Below are positions 1 through 11,200 of a DNA stretch of 64,000 nt, piece by piece. Source of the DNA: Macrothele yani (taxonomy: Eukaryota; Arthropoda; Arachnida; Araneae; Macrothelidae); assembly GCA_039090855.1 (NCBI GenBank), contig CM077002.1, positions 86,804,194 to 86,868,193 on the forward strand, given 5' to 3'. The notes beneath the pieces are model-generated. The model saw only the letters and a list, made by a program, of their open reading frames with translations, was not told the DNA's origin and ran no database searches. The stretch's first letter is position 1. Every line of letters starts with the position of its first letter. A program made the translations under genes and the position numbers.

Positions 1-362
1 TAAGAACATCCTTCAACGTAAAATTTTCTGACAGATGTATAGAACTTAGAAAGTTCATTTTCATTTAAAATATATACATAATATCTAAGGTATTTTACCT
101 GATATTGTCGAAGTATTTTGCACGTTGTTTTCTCTGTGAGGCACGTGCTCCTGGCCCGAGAGGTCCCTTCGTTACGGATCTTTGGTTAGTTATAAAAAAT
201 TTGGCAGAAATAAAACAGTTAGGTTATATATACTTTCAGTTCCACATTCATTCACTTGCACAATCAAACGTTTAAAATTTACTATTAATTAAAAGATTTT
301 AGTAGAAAGAGTTATACTCATCGGGTCAGGAGACGTCTCACACGGATTTCAGTTCATTGTTA

Positions 363-405
363 CGGCGAGCGCTTTCAGCGGTGTACAACTGCCATCGTCT
401 GGCCA
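363..405 (-). ncRNA. Hammerhead-like ribozyme, PLE-A left arm
   Basis: On the minus strand: stem I GGC, core CAGACGA (consensus CUGANGA with the U replaced), one extra T, an imperfect stem II, GAAA, palindromic AGCGCT, then C and the returning stem I strand GCC. Stem II is weaker than in the right arm. Confidence 0.55.
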
Positions 406-890
406 CTGTTACTACACGAGGGTTCCTTGCGTGTATGTGGTTTTTTGGAGTTGCATGTCGGGAATTGATGAGGAGGTTTGCTGCTTGTATGTGTTAGGTG
501 ATTTGTTTCTAATGTGTCACCATCTATTGGATGAGTTGGTAGGTATCAGTCGTAAGTATAATTCTTTTGTGTAGATATTTTTGGGCTATTATCGTTTGTT
601 CGTAGAAACAGGTTTTTTTTTTGTGTGATTTTTTGTAATGTTCTTTTTTTTTTGTCTTTTTTTATAATTTTTTTCTTTTTTTATAAGTGATTTCCAGGCT
701 GTGTCTAGTGTGGTGGGGTCTTGTAAGTTGCATATTTTATCTTTTTTTTTTTGTTCAATTATAACGCTTTCAGAAATCCTTAATTCTTTTTCTTTGTATG
801 GGTGGTTAGTAATTTAATATTTCCAAAATCTGGGTATTGTTTATGTTTAACACAGTGTTGGATAAGTGCAGTTTTCTCTTCTATTTTGTT

Positions 891-1425
891 TCAGTTTTTT
901 ATATGTTGATGTAGTCTTTTTATTAATCTATTTTTGGTGTTGCCAATGTATGAAATGTGGTCTTCAGAACTCTGTGAAACAATAGGAATTTCATATATGC
1001 CTGCTGATTGTAGTATATTATTGTTACTTTTTTTCTTTATAATTAAGTCACCAATATTCTGAACTGAATTGTCCAAAAATTATGTTGTGTTTCTTCATTA
1101 ATCTTAGAAATTTCCCACTTATCCTCTTATAAAAGGGAAAGAACCTGAAAATTTGTATTTCTTTTTTGGGATGTTTTGTCTAGACTCTTAATTTCTACTT
1201 GCATTCAAAAATCAACTTTTTAACAGTTTTTGTGTCATATCCAAATTATTTGGCTGTGTTAATAATCCATTGGATTTCTTTTTATCTGTATTTTCTATTT
1301 GAGGAATGTGTGAAGGCTCTTTTTACCCAATTCCTAATACCATTTACTTTATGAGTTTTTGGGTGTTCAGATTGATATGGGATCATTATAGGTACATAGG
1401 TTGGTTTTCTAAAAACTCTTTTAGA
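891..1425 (-). pseudogene. PLE-A GIY-YIG endonuclease fragment, left arm
   Basis: Reading the minus strand, this holds the linker and first half of a GIY-YIG endonuclease. The G-I-Y-E-I-P-I motif is followed about 15 residues later by Y-I-G-N-T-K-N-R, then a basic helix with H-Q-H. GIY-YIG enzymes nick DNA, and in PLEs they sit C-terminal to the reverse transcriptase and make the target cut. The RT part is missing because the copy is cut at the palindrome centre. Stops and a frameshift break it. The right arm has a G-G-T-K version of the same motif. Confidence 0.7.
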
Positions 1426-1430
1426 AAAGT

Positions 1431-2065
1431 TTCACACATTCCTCAAATAGAAAATACAGAGAAAAAGAAATCCAATGGATTATTAACACAACCAAACAAT
1501 TTGGATATGACACTAAAACTGTTAAAAAAGTTGATTTTTGAATACAAGAAGAAATTAAAAGAGTCTAGACAAAACATCCCAAAAAAGAAATACAAATTTT
1601 CAGGTTCTTTCCCTTTTATTAGAGGACTAAGTGGAAACTTTCTAAGATTAATGAAGAAACACAACATAATTTTTGGACATTCAGTTCAGAATATTGGTGA
1701 CTTAATTATAAAGAAAAAAGTAACAATAATATACTACAATCAGCAGGCGTATATGAAATTCCTATTGTTTCACAGTGTTCTGAAGACCACATTTCATACA
1801 TTGGCGGCACAAAAAATAGAATAATAAAAAGACTACATCAACATATAAAAAACTGGAACAAAAAAGAAGAAAAACTGCACTTATCCAACACTGTGTTAAA
1901 CATAAACAACACCCAGATTTTGAAAATATTAAATTACTAACCAGCCACACAAACGAAAAAGAATTAAGAATTGAACAAAAAAAAGATAAAATATGCAACT
2001 TACAAGACCCCACCACACTAGACACAGCCTGGAAATCACTTATAAGAAAAAGAAAAAAATTATAA
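1431..2065 (+). pseudogene. PLE-A GIY-YIG endonuclease fragment, right arm
   Basis: Plus-strand counterpart of the left arm. It begins in the basic linker after the RT (F-I-R-G-L-S-G-N near 1615-1640) and runs into the endonuclease. A frameshift near 1720 separates the linker frame (through 1722) from the frame that carries I-S-Y-I-G-G-T-K-N-R (about 1793-1825). Beyond the Y-I-G motif the conserved lysine-rich region is again frameshifted. No complete protein is possible. Confidence 0.7.
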
Positions 2066-2390
2066 AAAAAGACAAAAAAACAACAACAAAAAAACCTGTT
2101 TCTACGAACAAACAATAATAGCTCAAAAATATCTACACAAAAGAATTATACTTACGACTGATACCTACCAGCTCATCCAATAGATGGCGACACATTAGAA
2201 ACAAATCACCTAACACATACAGACACACAATAGAATTATACTTACGACTGATACCTACCAACTCATCCAATAGATGGAGACACATTGGAAACAAAATCAT
2301 CTAACACATACAAGCTGCAAACCACCTCATCGATTCCCGACATGCAACTCCAAAACCACATACACACGAGGAACCCTCGTATAGTTACAG

Positions 2391-2433
2391 TGGCCAGACG
2401 ATGGCGGTTGTACACTGCTGAAAGCGCTCGCCA
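2391..2433 (+). ncRNA. Hammerhead-like ribozyme, PLE-A right arm
   Basis: Stem I TGGC (2391-2394) pairs with GCCA (2430-2433). Between them lie CAGACGA, an extra T, stem II GGCGG/CTGCT (two G-U pairs), GAAA (2420-2423), and the self-complementary AGCGCT followed by C as the cleavage base. The core has A where U4 is expected, so activity is doubtful. Confidence 0.6.
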
Positions 2434-2817
2434 TAAAAACGAACCGAACCCCGTGTGAGACGTCTCCTGACCCGATGAGTATAACTATTTCTACTAAAAT
2501 CTTTTAATTAATAGTAAATTTTAAACGTTTGATTGTGCAAGTGAATGAATGTGGAACTGAAAATATATAACCTAACTGTTTTATTTCTGCCAAATTTTTT
2601 ATAGCTAACCAAAGGTCCGTAACAAAGGGACCTCTCAGGCCAGGAGCACGTGCCTCACAGAGCAAACAACGTGTGAAATACTTCGACAATATCAGGTAAA
2701 ATACCTTAGATATTATGTATATATTAATCAAAAGATGTTTATAACATAAGACAACCAATAAGGTTGCCTCATGAATTGGAATTTTTGTAATTCGTTTAAA
2801 ATGATTTTGTTTAAATA

Positions 2818-4100
2818 TTAAGTGTGCAACTTAATTCTCGGACCCCTAACCGCAAGCGATCATAGAACGTCAGCAAATGCAAATAGCTGTGTGTGATAAT
2901 GGCTGATTGCAGCGCCATCTAACAGCTTTCCAGGCAACTGTAACAGCTCACAGCTGTAGTGACAGAAAGGACGAAAGTTGACAGTGAAAGCAATGTCGTT
3001 CGAGAAGCAACATTTGAGGCATTGCCTCCTGTTCGTGTTTTAGCTGAAAAAAATGCTGCAGAAGCCCAGCAAATGATCTGTGCAGCTTTGGGTGAGGCTG
3101 CTGTGTCCTACAGCACATGTAAGAAGTGGTTCCAGCGGTTTAAGCAGGGAAATTTTGATCTCTCTGATGCAGAAGATCTGGGACAGCCACAGAAAGTTGA
3201 CGATGAGGAACTGGAGCAACTGTTGGACGCAGATCCCTGTCGCACCCAGTCAGAGCTCACCCAGGAACTCGGAGTAACACAGCAAGCAATTGCAAAGCAC
3301 TTTCTCAAGCTTGGACGGATCCACAAGGAAGGCCGTTGGGTGCCCCACCAACTCACAGCTGCGAAAAAGTCTAGGCGCTACGATACTGCTGTGTCCTTGC
3401 TTTCCATATTCAAGTAGAAGGATTTCCTCCACAAGATTTTGACCTGTGATGAGAAGTGGATCCTCTACGATAATCCTAAGCGGTGCAAATCGTGGATTTA
3501 CCCAGGTCAGCCTACCACCAGTACTGCCAAACTCAATATCCATGCCAAGAAGTTGTTGCTGTGCATATGGTGGGATCAGTGCGGTGTCGTACACTATGAG
3601 TTGCCTAAACCTGGTGAAACGGTCAATGCTGAGCGCTATTGTCAGCAACTCATGTGTGTGAGTGATGCACTGGAGGCGAAAAGGCCATACACCGGCAAGG
3701 GCAGAAGGTTGGTCCTGTTGTTTCAGGATAACGCGCGTCCTCACACCGCAAAAACAACTTTAAACATGATTACCGACCTGGGATGAGAGATTTTGTTTCC
3801 CCCGAGCGTATTCTCCAGACTTCACCCCGTCGGATTATCACCTCTTTTGCTCCCTGCAACATCACCTGAGTAATACACACTTCACTTCTGTCGAGGAGGT
3901 CCACACAAGTATTGATGACTTTATCAACTCAAAATTGCACTCTCTTTTTTCTCGTAGTGGCATTCGGCTGCTCCCTGACCAATGGCTCAAATGTATCCAA
4001 CATGACGGGGATTATTTCCCTGATTAGGTACGTATTCGATTTGCTATAATTTGTTGTTAACGTGCCGTGCCTGTGGCCGAGGATTAAGTTGCATATCCAA
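2818..4100 (+). mobile_element. mariner transposon, near full length
   Basis: A 1283-base element, a typical mariner size, flanked by TA dinucleotides (2816-2817 and 4101-4102). The imperfect terminal inverted repeats both contain GCAACTTAAT about ten bases in from the ends (left AGTGTGCAACTTAATTCTCG, right end the complement of TTGGATATGCAACTTAATCC). It carries one decayed transposase in the plus direction. It lies directly next to hAT-derived sequence on its right, so it probably inserted in or at the edge of that older element. Confidence 0.85.
2993..4027 (+). pseudogene. mariner transposase (DD34D), broken
   Basis: Mariner transposases cut and paste the element at TA sites. I place the ancestral start at 2993 (M-S-F-E-K-Q-H-L) because this N-terminus is typical of one mariner group. 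The frame is then broken by a stop at 3041 and an indel in the nearby A-run. The helix-turn-helix domain follows (S-T-C-K-K-W-F near 3112-3132). The first catalytic Asp is in T-C-D-E-K-W-I (3442-3462), the second in Q-D-N-A-R-P-H (3724-3744). The third, in P-S-D-Y-H (about 3827-3841), is reached only after a TGA at 3784 and a frameshift. Another in-frame TAG is at 3415. The catalytic residues survive but the gene cannot be translated. Confidence 0.85.
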
Positions 4101-4102
4101 TA

Positions 4103-4866
4103 CATTTTTGTTTTTACTCCATTTACCAGTTCTGTGTACTCTTTCTGATTTTTCTTTTTTGAAAAACTGTTATTTGAAAAATTAAGCTCAACATCACTAT
4201 CAGCTATGACAGTAGGCTTTACAAATCTAACCAAAAGATCCATAAAGAACTGCACAATGGTTCTTCTTAACTTATGAATATATGGAGCATCTTGCTGTAG
4301 CAAAAGATTAATTTTTGGGAATAATGGCAAAACAATATGAAGGATTTAATTTTTTGCTAGGTTTTTCCAAAGATGATCCTATATGTTGGAAACGTTTATT
4401 TTGAAAATTGTGACTTTTATCTTCTACAAAATAAGCTCTTAATGGTTCCCACTGCTCCATGATACGGTCAATAAAATTTGCTAGTGACAACCATCTCGTA
4501 TTGGCATATTTCAAAATTTGATGAGGCTTCATTTCCTGGCTACAAAGCTGTTGTTGCAATTTAAACTGCTTTTACGCTTGGAGTTTTATTGAGAAAATAT
4601 AAAAGATTCAAATAAGAGTAACTCTATACTTTTATCAAATACTGATGTAGCTTTTTTCTTAGCAATGTGTATCAAGCGGAAAGGAATTATCGTTGATGGA
4701 TTTTCTTTTAATAGAAATGATGCAACTCCTTTCTTTTTTACCATAATTTTATTTGCATTATCTGCTGAAAAGCTAAAACTTTTCCCACTTTAATTCTTTC
4801 TTCTGAAATTCAGTATTTATAACCTGAAATATGCCTTCACCTGTGTTACCAGAAGATTCTAATAAC
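4103..4866 (-). pseudogene. hAT-like transposase, C-terminal part
   Basis: On the minus strand this encodes a broken hAT-superfamily middle and C-terminal region. It includes A-D-N-A-N near 4760, T-R-W-L-S-L (about 4480-4500) followed by a helix with E-Q-W, and a downstream stretch resembling the L-P-L-F-x-K-I-N-L-L-L-Q segment of hAT and zinc-finger-MYM-like proteins. Stops and frameshifts are frequent. It is the downstream half of the gene whose N-terminus is at 6965-7443. The two halves are separated by the PLE-B dimer, and the 12-base duplication AACATTAATTTT marks the cut. The C-terminal end is lost at the mariner. Confidence 0.7.
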
Positions 4867-4933
4867 AACATTAATTTTCAGTATTATAAATATTTAACGG
4901 GAATTATCGAGGATAAATTTATTAGGTACATTA

Positions 4934-4980
4934 CCTCTCAAATTTTTTATATAAACACTAGATCTGCGTCAGGAGTTCTT
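4934..4980 (-). ncRNA. Decayed hammerhead, PLE-B1 left arm
   Basis: Same position in the tail as the right-arm ribozyme. The CTGACGA core has become CTGACGC, and GAAA plus half of stem II have been replaced by a TATA-like run, so it should be inactive. Confidence 0.5.
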
Positions 4981-5668
4981 GCTTCCTTCTACTTCCACAG
5001 GTCTGGTGACCAAGCTTTTTTCCATCCAGCATGGTCATTGATGTTGCCACCTTGTGTCTTGTAAATTTCCAGGGATTCCTCTAATTTCCGGATAATTTGC
5101 ATGGGATTGATGTTTGATCACTTTTAAGGAGTCCCAGTCCATTTTGTGGCCAGTTTCTTGTATGTGCCTGTCTAATCCTATTTTATTTGAGCTGTTCCTT
5201 ATTGCTGCTTTGTGTTCTTTAATTCTGGTGGTTAACCTTCTTCCTGTTTCTCCTATATATGGTAATCCACAAGAACAAACTATTTTATAAATGACTCCTT
5301 CCTGGAGTAAAGTATTTTCTTCTTTTTGTTTAGGGATGGTAAGTATTTTTTAATTTTGCTATTCAAACCTGGAGCTAACCTAATTTTATACTTAGTGCCG
5401 ATTTTTTTCAGTTTTTCAAACAGTCCCTTGTGGTAAGTGACTTTTCTTGTGAATAAATATTAAATTTTCTCCTTATTTTGTCAGTAGTGCCTGTTCTGTT
5501 CCTAGTAGGATTTTCGTCCAGTAGTTCACGAATTTCTTTTGAAGGGTAATCATTTTCTAATAAGATTGATTTTAACTTATTTTTATGTTTTTTCTTAGTT
5601 TCTGAAGTTGAATTCAGCTTTTCAACTTTCTCTTTAAATAATGAATTCAGCTTTTCAACTTTCTCTTT

Positions 5669-6806
5669 GAATACAATAAAGAAGAAGCAATAGGCCTTCA
5701 TGAACTTACAGTGTTTGCTCTAAACAACAATTTTTTTCAATTCCAAGGCTACTTCTATAAGCAAAGAAGTGGGCTAGCAATGGGTTCGTCATTAGCACCT
5801 CTCCTAGAAAATTATTACGCAAGTAAAATAGAAGAGCCCTTCCTATTGAAACCTTCAATTTTCTGCATCTATATTAGATACATGGATGATATCCTTTTCA
5901 TCATAGATCAAGATTCGAGTGGATACCCATCAAAATTCCTAGAAGGTTTTAATGCCCAAGATGAATCCCTAAAATTCACTTTAGAAGAGCAAAACGAAAA
6001 TAAGCTAAATTACCTAGTATTACTTTGAAGTGGGAAGGAAAATATATTACCACAGAATTATACAAGAAGCCTACAAATACAGAAAAAATTTTAAATTATA
6101 AATCACATCACCCTAATTATATAAAGAAAAATGTAGCTTTACAATTTAAAGAGAAAGTTGAAAAGCTGAATTCAACTTCAGAAGCTAAGAAAAAACATAA
6201 AAATAAGTTAAAATAAATCTTATTAGAAAATGATTACCCTTCAAAAGAAATTCGTGAACTACTGGACGAAAATCCTACTAGGAACAGAACAGGCACTACT
6301 GACAAAAATAAGGAGAATATTGAATATATATTCACAAGAAAAGTCCCTTATCACAAGAGACTGTTTGAAAAACTGAAAAAAAATCAGCACTAAATATAAA
6401 ATTAGGTTAGCTCCAGGTTTGAATAACAAAATTAAAAAATACTTACCATCCCTAAAACAAAAAGAAGAAAATACTTTACTCCAGGAAGGAGTCATTTATA
6501 AAATAGTTTGTTCTTGTGGATTACCATATATAGGAGAAACAGGAAGAAGGTTAACCACCAGAATTATAGAACACAAAGCAGCAATAAGGAACAGCTCAAA
6601 TGAAAACAGGAATAGACAGGCATATACAAGAAACTGGCCACAAAATGGACTGGGACTCCTTAAAAGTGATCAAACATCAATCCCAAGCAATTATCTGGAA
6701 ATTAGAGGAATCACTGGAAATTTACAAGACACAAGGTGGCAACATCAATGACCATGCTGGATGGAAAATCCATCAGGCTTGGTCACCAGACCTGTGGAAG
6801 TAGAAG
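5669..6806 (+). pseudogene. PLE-B reverse transcriptase-GIY-YIG, 5' truncated
   Basis: The PLE polyprotein copies element RNA at a nick made by its own endonuclease. Visible here are the RT motif S-G-L-A-M-G-S-S-L-A-P-L-L (about 5770-5808) and the catalytic Y-I-R-Y-M-D-D-I-L-F (about 5870-5900). The thumb follows (Y-K-K-P-T-N-T near 6061-6082), then G-V-I-Y-K-I-V-C-S-C-G-L-P-Y-I-G-E-T-G (about 6489-6545), which joins a C-x-C knuckle to the GIY-YIG active site. Frameshifts near 6025, 6215, 6390 and 6600 break it. It lacks the RT fingers because the copy begins at the palindrome centre. Confidence 0.8.
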
Positions 6807-6813
6807 GAAGCAA

Positions 6814-6858
6814 GAACTCCTGACGAAGATCTAGTGTTTAGATCGAAAATTTGAGAGG
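6814..6858 (+). ncRNA. Hammerhead-like ribozyme, PLE-B1 right arm
   Basis: Stem I CTC (6817-6819), core CTGACGA (6820-6826), extra A, stem II GATCTA/TAGATC with a GTGTT loop, GAAA (6845-6848), short palindrome AATT, T as the cleavage base, returning GAG. All invariant core bases are present. Confidence 0.75.
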
Positions 6859-6964
6859 TAATGTACTTAATAAATTTATCCTCGATAATTCCCGTTAAAT
6901 ATTTATAATACTGAAAGTAATAAGAGGAAGTCATGAAGTCATTAATTACTAGAACATTAATTTT

Positions 6965-7443
6965 GTTGTAATGCATCTAATAGTCTCATCAAAATATGTT
7001 ATAAGTAGTGGATAAAGTTTTACATCTTGACAGTCATTACTGCCATCAGTGCCTAAAGAGAATGGCAGACATTTATTTAATGTTGAAACTACCTCTGAAT
7101 CATTAATTCTTGCCATATTTTTCACAATTGCCATAGTTTTTGTGCAACTGCTAGTACAATGTTTGGCTATATTTGAATCCGGGAACATTGCCGAAAATAA
7201 CTGCGTCTCGTGGTCTGCTGCAGAAATTGGAATATTATGTTCTATTAGAAATTGAACAAATAAGCTCTCAGCATTGATTACATTTGCAGTATCATCCTCA
7301 GTAAAATAACTTGTAACAATCTTCGTTTTTGCTGCAGCTGTCGAATACTCTGTATGTTTTTTGGAACGCATGTGACGACGACAGTAATCCACACTGCCAT
7401 GAGCTATGTTGAAATCCTTTGAGCACAACGCACAAAATGCCAT
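6965..7443 (-). pseudogene. hAT-like transposase, N-terminal BED finger part
   Basis: Opens on the minus strand at 7443 with M-A-F-C-A-L-C and a following C-R-R-H-M-R-S-K-K-H. This is the C-x2-C ... H-x-H pattern of a BED-type zinc finger, the DNA-binding domain at the N-terminus of hAT transposases. The next 110 residues resemble the N-terminal region of hAT proteins, with F-S-L-G-T-D-G-S-N-D near 7040. The reading frame is open to the PLE-B insertion site, so the break was caused by that insertion. The catalytic centre would lie beyond it. Confidence 0.7.
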
Positions 7444-7829
7444 ATTTTCATTTATTTTTTATTGTTGAAGGCAAGGAAATTTGATAGCATACAATGCTTT
7501 AAACTTCTGGCAGTTCTTAGTTTCTTTTGCTACTGCCTGTGGTGTTGCTTCATTTGATAACGTTCACTTCCTGGAATCCATATTTTTTATTTTCAGGAAT
7601 GAAAACTAAACAGAATTAAATCGTTTTCATAAAACAATGTTATGCAGCACCGAGTCAACGGCTTACAGTCAGTCCACATAAGCAGAGTTTGCCATAAAAA
7701 ATATAAAGGAGTGTTTTTACTGCTTTGAAAAAAAAAATTAGGGAGTAATTTTTAAAAGTGAGAAGTTATGAAGATATATGTTCATATAATACCATGAACA
7801 GTTGCATTATGTGGCTTAAATATTAATAA
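7444..7829. other. Non-coding gap
   Basis: AT-rich sequence between the hAT start and the PLE-G left end. I see no open frame. It probably contains the 5' non-coding end of the hAT element, but I could not find its terminal repeat. Confidence 0.4.
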
Positions 7830-7886
7830 TTTGCTATAAGTACTATGTACTAGCCTGTACTGTTTCACACATTGTATTTATTTATA

Positions 7887-9431
7887 CACTGGCATGCAAA
7901 AATTAAGGAAGAGACGGTTTTTCGAATGTAACGTCATGCAGAAGTGCTCCACATCGACTCAAATCATACCATAAGATCTCCAAGATGTAAGAATATGGGA
8001 TAAGTAAGCAAAACCGTCCAAACAAGGAATCCAAAGGATACAAAGGCAGTTTATTCAAAGGGTAGCTTCGAGCACAACTGGACAGAAGACAGAAACGTCC
8101 ATGTGACAGGCGGCTGCCAAGAAAAATCCAGTCTTTAGTAGGGTATATGATCACCCCTGACTGTGTTGCAGGATTTACAACGTGAGTCGATACTGAGGAC
8201 GAGGTTGTCAAGGAGCTGTTTAGGCATAGCGGCCCATTCCTCTTGTAGTGCCAATCGCAGCTGCAGAATTGTTGCTGGCAGCTTGTGACGTGCTGCCAAG
8301 CGTCTCCCGAGAAGGTCCCACGCGTGTTCAATTGGATTTAGGTCTGGGGACCTTGCAGGCCAATCCATGCGTTGAATATCTTCACTCTCCAACAGCTCTG
8401 CGACAGACACTGTACGATGAGATGTAGCGTTGTCGTCCATGAAGAGGAACTCAGGACCCACTGCACCTATAAACAGACACACGTGAGGCAGGAGAACCTC
8501 GGTACAATAGCGGACACCAGTGACTGAACCTCCTTGGAAGATGTGGAGGTCAGTACGGCTACCAAGCATGATACCGCCGCAAACGAGAACTCCGCCACCT
8601 CCAAACCGGTCCCTTTCGATGATGTTGGAGGTGTGATTGCGTGTTCCCTGTTCTCTTCAGATGTGTATACGCCCAGAATCGCTCGTCAGACTAAATCGGC
8701 TCTCATCCATAAAGAGAACTTGAACCCATTGCTGATGTGTTTCATTCTTGTGTTTCTGGCATCACAGAAACCACCATCTCCGATGAGCAGGCATTGATGG
8801 CACATACCGTACTGGTCGTCGTGCAAATAGACCACCTTTGTGCAGCTTCCTGGCCACAGTAAAACACGATAACGGACATCCAGTTATCTGTTGCATGTGC
8901 CTTGCGATTTCTCCTGCTGTCTGCCGTATGTCTCTTCTCGCCTGAAGGACAATATACTGGTCGTCCGCCGCCATGGTTGCTCATGGACGACCGCTGCTAA
9001 ACTCTCGGACAGCTGTTCCTGTCGTTTGAAATGCTCTCCAAGCTCGTGAAACGATGCTGTGAGCAATCCCGAACTCCTCGGCCACACTAGTCCCACTTCG
9101 ATCTTCTTCCAACTTTCCAATGACGTGAACACGGGTAAAGTCATCCAGATGTCTACTGGATTGCCTGTTGGCCATATCACACGGTGGCAGCAACTCGCCG
9201 TCTTTCAAACCGATGTACACCGTGCAATAGCTTTCACTGAATTGCTGAGCGTACACCGCCCGTGTGCTTTATATCCTTTCGACACCCCCCCATGTCATGC
9301 TGCATATATGCGCATGCCCTACTGTACCGGACCCTAGTCTATCTCCTGAGTGTTCTTTCGGTCCGTTCTGCCTACTCGTTCCGCTGTTATGCTGATTTCT
9401 CCTCTTTGTCCTTAATTTTTGCACACCAGTG
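7887..9431 (-). mobile_element. Tc1-like transposon, complete ends
   Basis: Flanked by TA on both sides (7885-7886 and 9432-9433). The inverted ends begin CACTGG and share TGCAAAAATTAAGGA about eight bases in. At 1545 bases it has the usual Tc1 size. It inserted in the left arm of the PLE-G dimer, so it is younger than that event. Confidence 0.9.
8135..9175 (-). pseudogene. Tc1-like transposase (DD34D), three stops
   Basis: Cut-and-paste transposase read on the minus strand from an ATG at 9175 (M-A-N-R-Q-S-S). The N-terminal helix-turn-helix paired-like region runs to about 8990. The catalytic domain has Asp 1 in L-F-M-D-E-S-R-F, Asp 2 in F-M-D-D-N-A (near 8435) and Asp 3 in S-P-D-L-N-P-I-E-H (near 8330). 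The whole gene stays in one frame, interrupted only by stops at 8983-8981, 8764-8762 and one near 8660. It is therefore a young copy inactivated by point changes. The length matches the family. Confidence 0.9.
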
Positions 9432-9811
9432 TATATATCAGATCAACCCTTAATAGTCGCTGGTCTAAAATTACCAACACTCATGATAAAAAACCACATA
9501 AATTATCAACATAAGTCTAGCAATTAGTGAAAAATAAAAAGTCACAACTTACATTACATCTGGTGCTGATTGTTGAAAAAGGCACTGCCGGGCATATAAT
9601 GTCATGTTGTTAAGTTGTCACTTCCCAGTCTGTCATAATGCAAGGGTGAAACAAGTTTGCAAAAAAATTTAATCCTTATGTGAAAAAAAGGAAGGTAATA
9701 ATGAGGTTGATCGTATGAAATATTGAAGATCGGAATATCGAAAAAAGACAGTTAGACCATATTAATCCCCCATAGATATTACAGTCAGCAGGATATATTT
9801 TGAAATTAAAA

Positions 9812-10360
9812 ATAAAACTCTTGCTGAAACAGTGACAGATATTTCAAATGAACTGACAAAAGATCATGAAAAGAGGCCTATATTAAACACAGCTGGTGTC
9901 TATGCTATTCCAGTGACTAAAGACAATAATCCTGATAAAATTTATATCGGTACTATCAAAAGACGATGGGGTACAAGACTTAATGAACACATGTGAAATT
10001 GGAACAAGCATGAAGAGAAGACAGCATTAATATAACATTGTATACATAACCAAGCTTATCCAGACTGGGAGAATATTAAATTATTAACAACATTAAAGAC
10101 CATTCACCAAATATTAACTTCTGAGGCAGTTATCATAGAAAAGACCAGGAATATAAATTGTAATTTGAATGCACCATCTGATTTAACTTTTGCATGGGGA
10201 TACCTTGTTGATAAAGAACTTAAGGCAGAACAGTAAAGAAAAAGAAGAAAAATACCAAGTAAAGTTAATATTAATGCAGAACAAAAAGGAATGGAAAGGA
10301 AAGCATTGAATGACCGACAGATGGCACTTTCTGACCAAGTATATGTACACCCCCTGTAAT
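9812..10360 (+). pseudogene. PLE-G GIY-YIG endonuclease fragment
   Basis: One frame gives a GIY-YIG domain: A-G-V-Y-A-I-P-V (about 9892-9915), K-I-Y-I-G-T-I-K-R-R (about 9940-9970), then L-N-E-H and E-K-T-A-L-I ... H-C-I-H-N. The E-A-V-I-I-E-K helix that carries the conserved glutamate follows near 10124-10145. Stops interrupt at 9994, 10033 and 10236. The RT is missing, as expected for a copy truncated at the palindrome centre. The domain type matches PLE-A, -D, -E, -F and -H rather than -B, -C and -J. Confidence 0.7.
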
Positions 10361-10445
10361 GTGCGTGCAGTTTTCTGACGTGTAAAACCAGGGTGAGGAG
10401 CCTAATCAAGCCTCAGAGATTAAGTGCAGTTGCACTAAATAATGA

Positions 10446-10488
10446 ACCTTGAAAATGACTGCAACTGGGACAGTCGAAATCAGTTGGT
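10446..10488 (+). ncRNA. Hammerhead-like ribozyme, PLE-G
   Basis: Stem I ACC, degenerate core TTGAAAA, extra T, stem II GACTG/CAGTC, GAAA (10476-10479), TCAGTT, returning GGT. Architecture is kept but two core positions deviate from CUGANGA. Confidence 0.5.
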
Positions 10489-10509
10489 GAAAATGAATAT
10501 ATATTCGTG

Positions 10510-10690
10510 GTCAACCTGCTTCAATGGATGTTTTATCGATGATTCAGCCCGTTCAGTGGATGTTTTATCGTGATTCAACCTACTTCGGTAGATGTTTTAT
10601 CATGACTCAACCTACTTTGGTCGATGTTTTATAGTACTTTAAACCTACTTCGATGATTATTGTCGTGCTCATCCTACTTCAATCTAAGTA
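10510..10690. repeat. 32-bp tandem repeat in PLE-G tail
   Basis: The phrase GATGTTTTAT recurs at 32-base spacing (starts near 10526, 10558, 10590, 10622), with a further degenerate unit on the right. It lies just 3' of the hammerhead. Confidence 0.8.
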
Positions 10691-11200
10691 CATTTTAATT
10701 CTAGTTTACTATGTTTAAAAATTTTGGTTGTTCATTAGACATTGAACATTGAATTTCATTTTATTTTTACTTCAAAATATATCCTGCTGACTGTAATATC
10801 TATGGGGGATTAATATGGTCTAACTGTATCTTTTTTTGATATTCCAATCTTCAATATTTCATATGAGCAATCTCATTATTACCTTCCTTTTTTTCACATA
10901 AGGATTAAATTTATTGCAAACTTGTTTCGCCCTTGCATTATGACAGACTGGGAAGTGACAACTTAACAACATGACATTATATGCCCGGCAGTGCCTTTTT
11001 TAACAATCAGTACCCGAGGAAATGTAAGTTGTGACTTTTTATTTTTCCCTAATTGCTAGACTTATGTTGATAATTTATGTGTTTTTTTTTCATGAGTTTT
11101 AGTGATTTTAGACCAGCAACTATTAAGGGTTGATCCGATGATATATAAATAAATACAACGTGTGAAACAGTATAGTCTAGTACATAGTACTTATAGCAAA

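Larger units (their letters stand above)
71..2723. mobile_element. PLE-A inverted dimer (copy A1)
   Basis: Two 3' fragments of one Penelope-like element lie head to head. The left arm (about 71-1425) reads on the minus strand and the right arm (about 1426-2723) on the plus strand. The outer ends match as inverted sequence: the start of the left arm and the end of the right arm both read through the same AT-rich end next to TATTATGTA. Both arms carry the same GIY-YIG endonuclease region and the same roughly 650-base non-coding tail. The right arm has an internal duplication (the block near 2135-2200 recurs near 2233-2295). I found no convincing target-site duplication. The same family occurs in longer form at 21168-27830. 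Confidence 0.85.
4879..6952. mobile_element. PLE-B inverted dimer (copy B1) with target-site duplication
   Basis: Flanked by the direct duplication AACATTAATTTT (4867-4878 and 6953-6964). The left arm is minus-strand (4879 to about 5668) and the right arm plus-strand (about 5669-6952). Both end in the same tail, readable as an inverted repeat beginning CAGTATTATAAAT. The left arm holds only endonuclease and tail; the right arm starts inside the RT. Near the junction the left arm carries a 30-base tandem duplication (residues K-E-K-V-E-K-L-N-S repeated). The insertion splits a hAT transposase gene. Confidence 0.9.
7830..11200. mobile_element. PLE-G inverted dimer with nested Tc1
   Basis: A long inverted repeat. 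The left arm is 7830-7886 plus 9432 to about 9812, interrupted by the Tc1 element. The right arm is about 10760-11200. The arms share a minus/plus tail from TTTGCTATAAG inward through CAACCCTTAATAG to TATATCCTGC. The sequence between them is a plus-oriented GIY-YIG fragment, so the structure is again tail-out. The left arm is tail only. I found no clear target duplication. Confidence 0.8.

Noticed and set aside
2469..2500. CTGACCCGATGAG followed by TACTAAAA in the PLE-A tail as a hammerhead core.
   Set aside because: Stem I and GAAA do not fit. A better motif with pairing stems I and II was found about 75 bases upstream (2391-2433).
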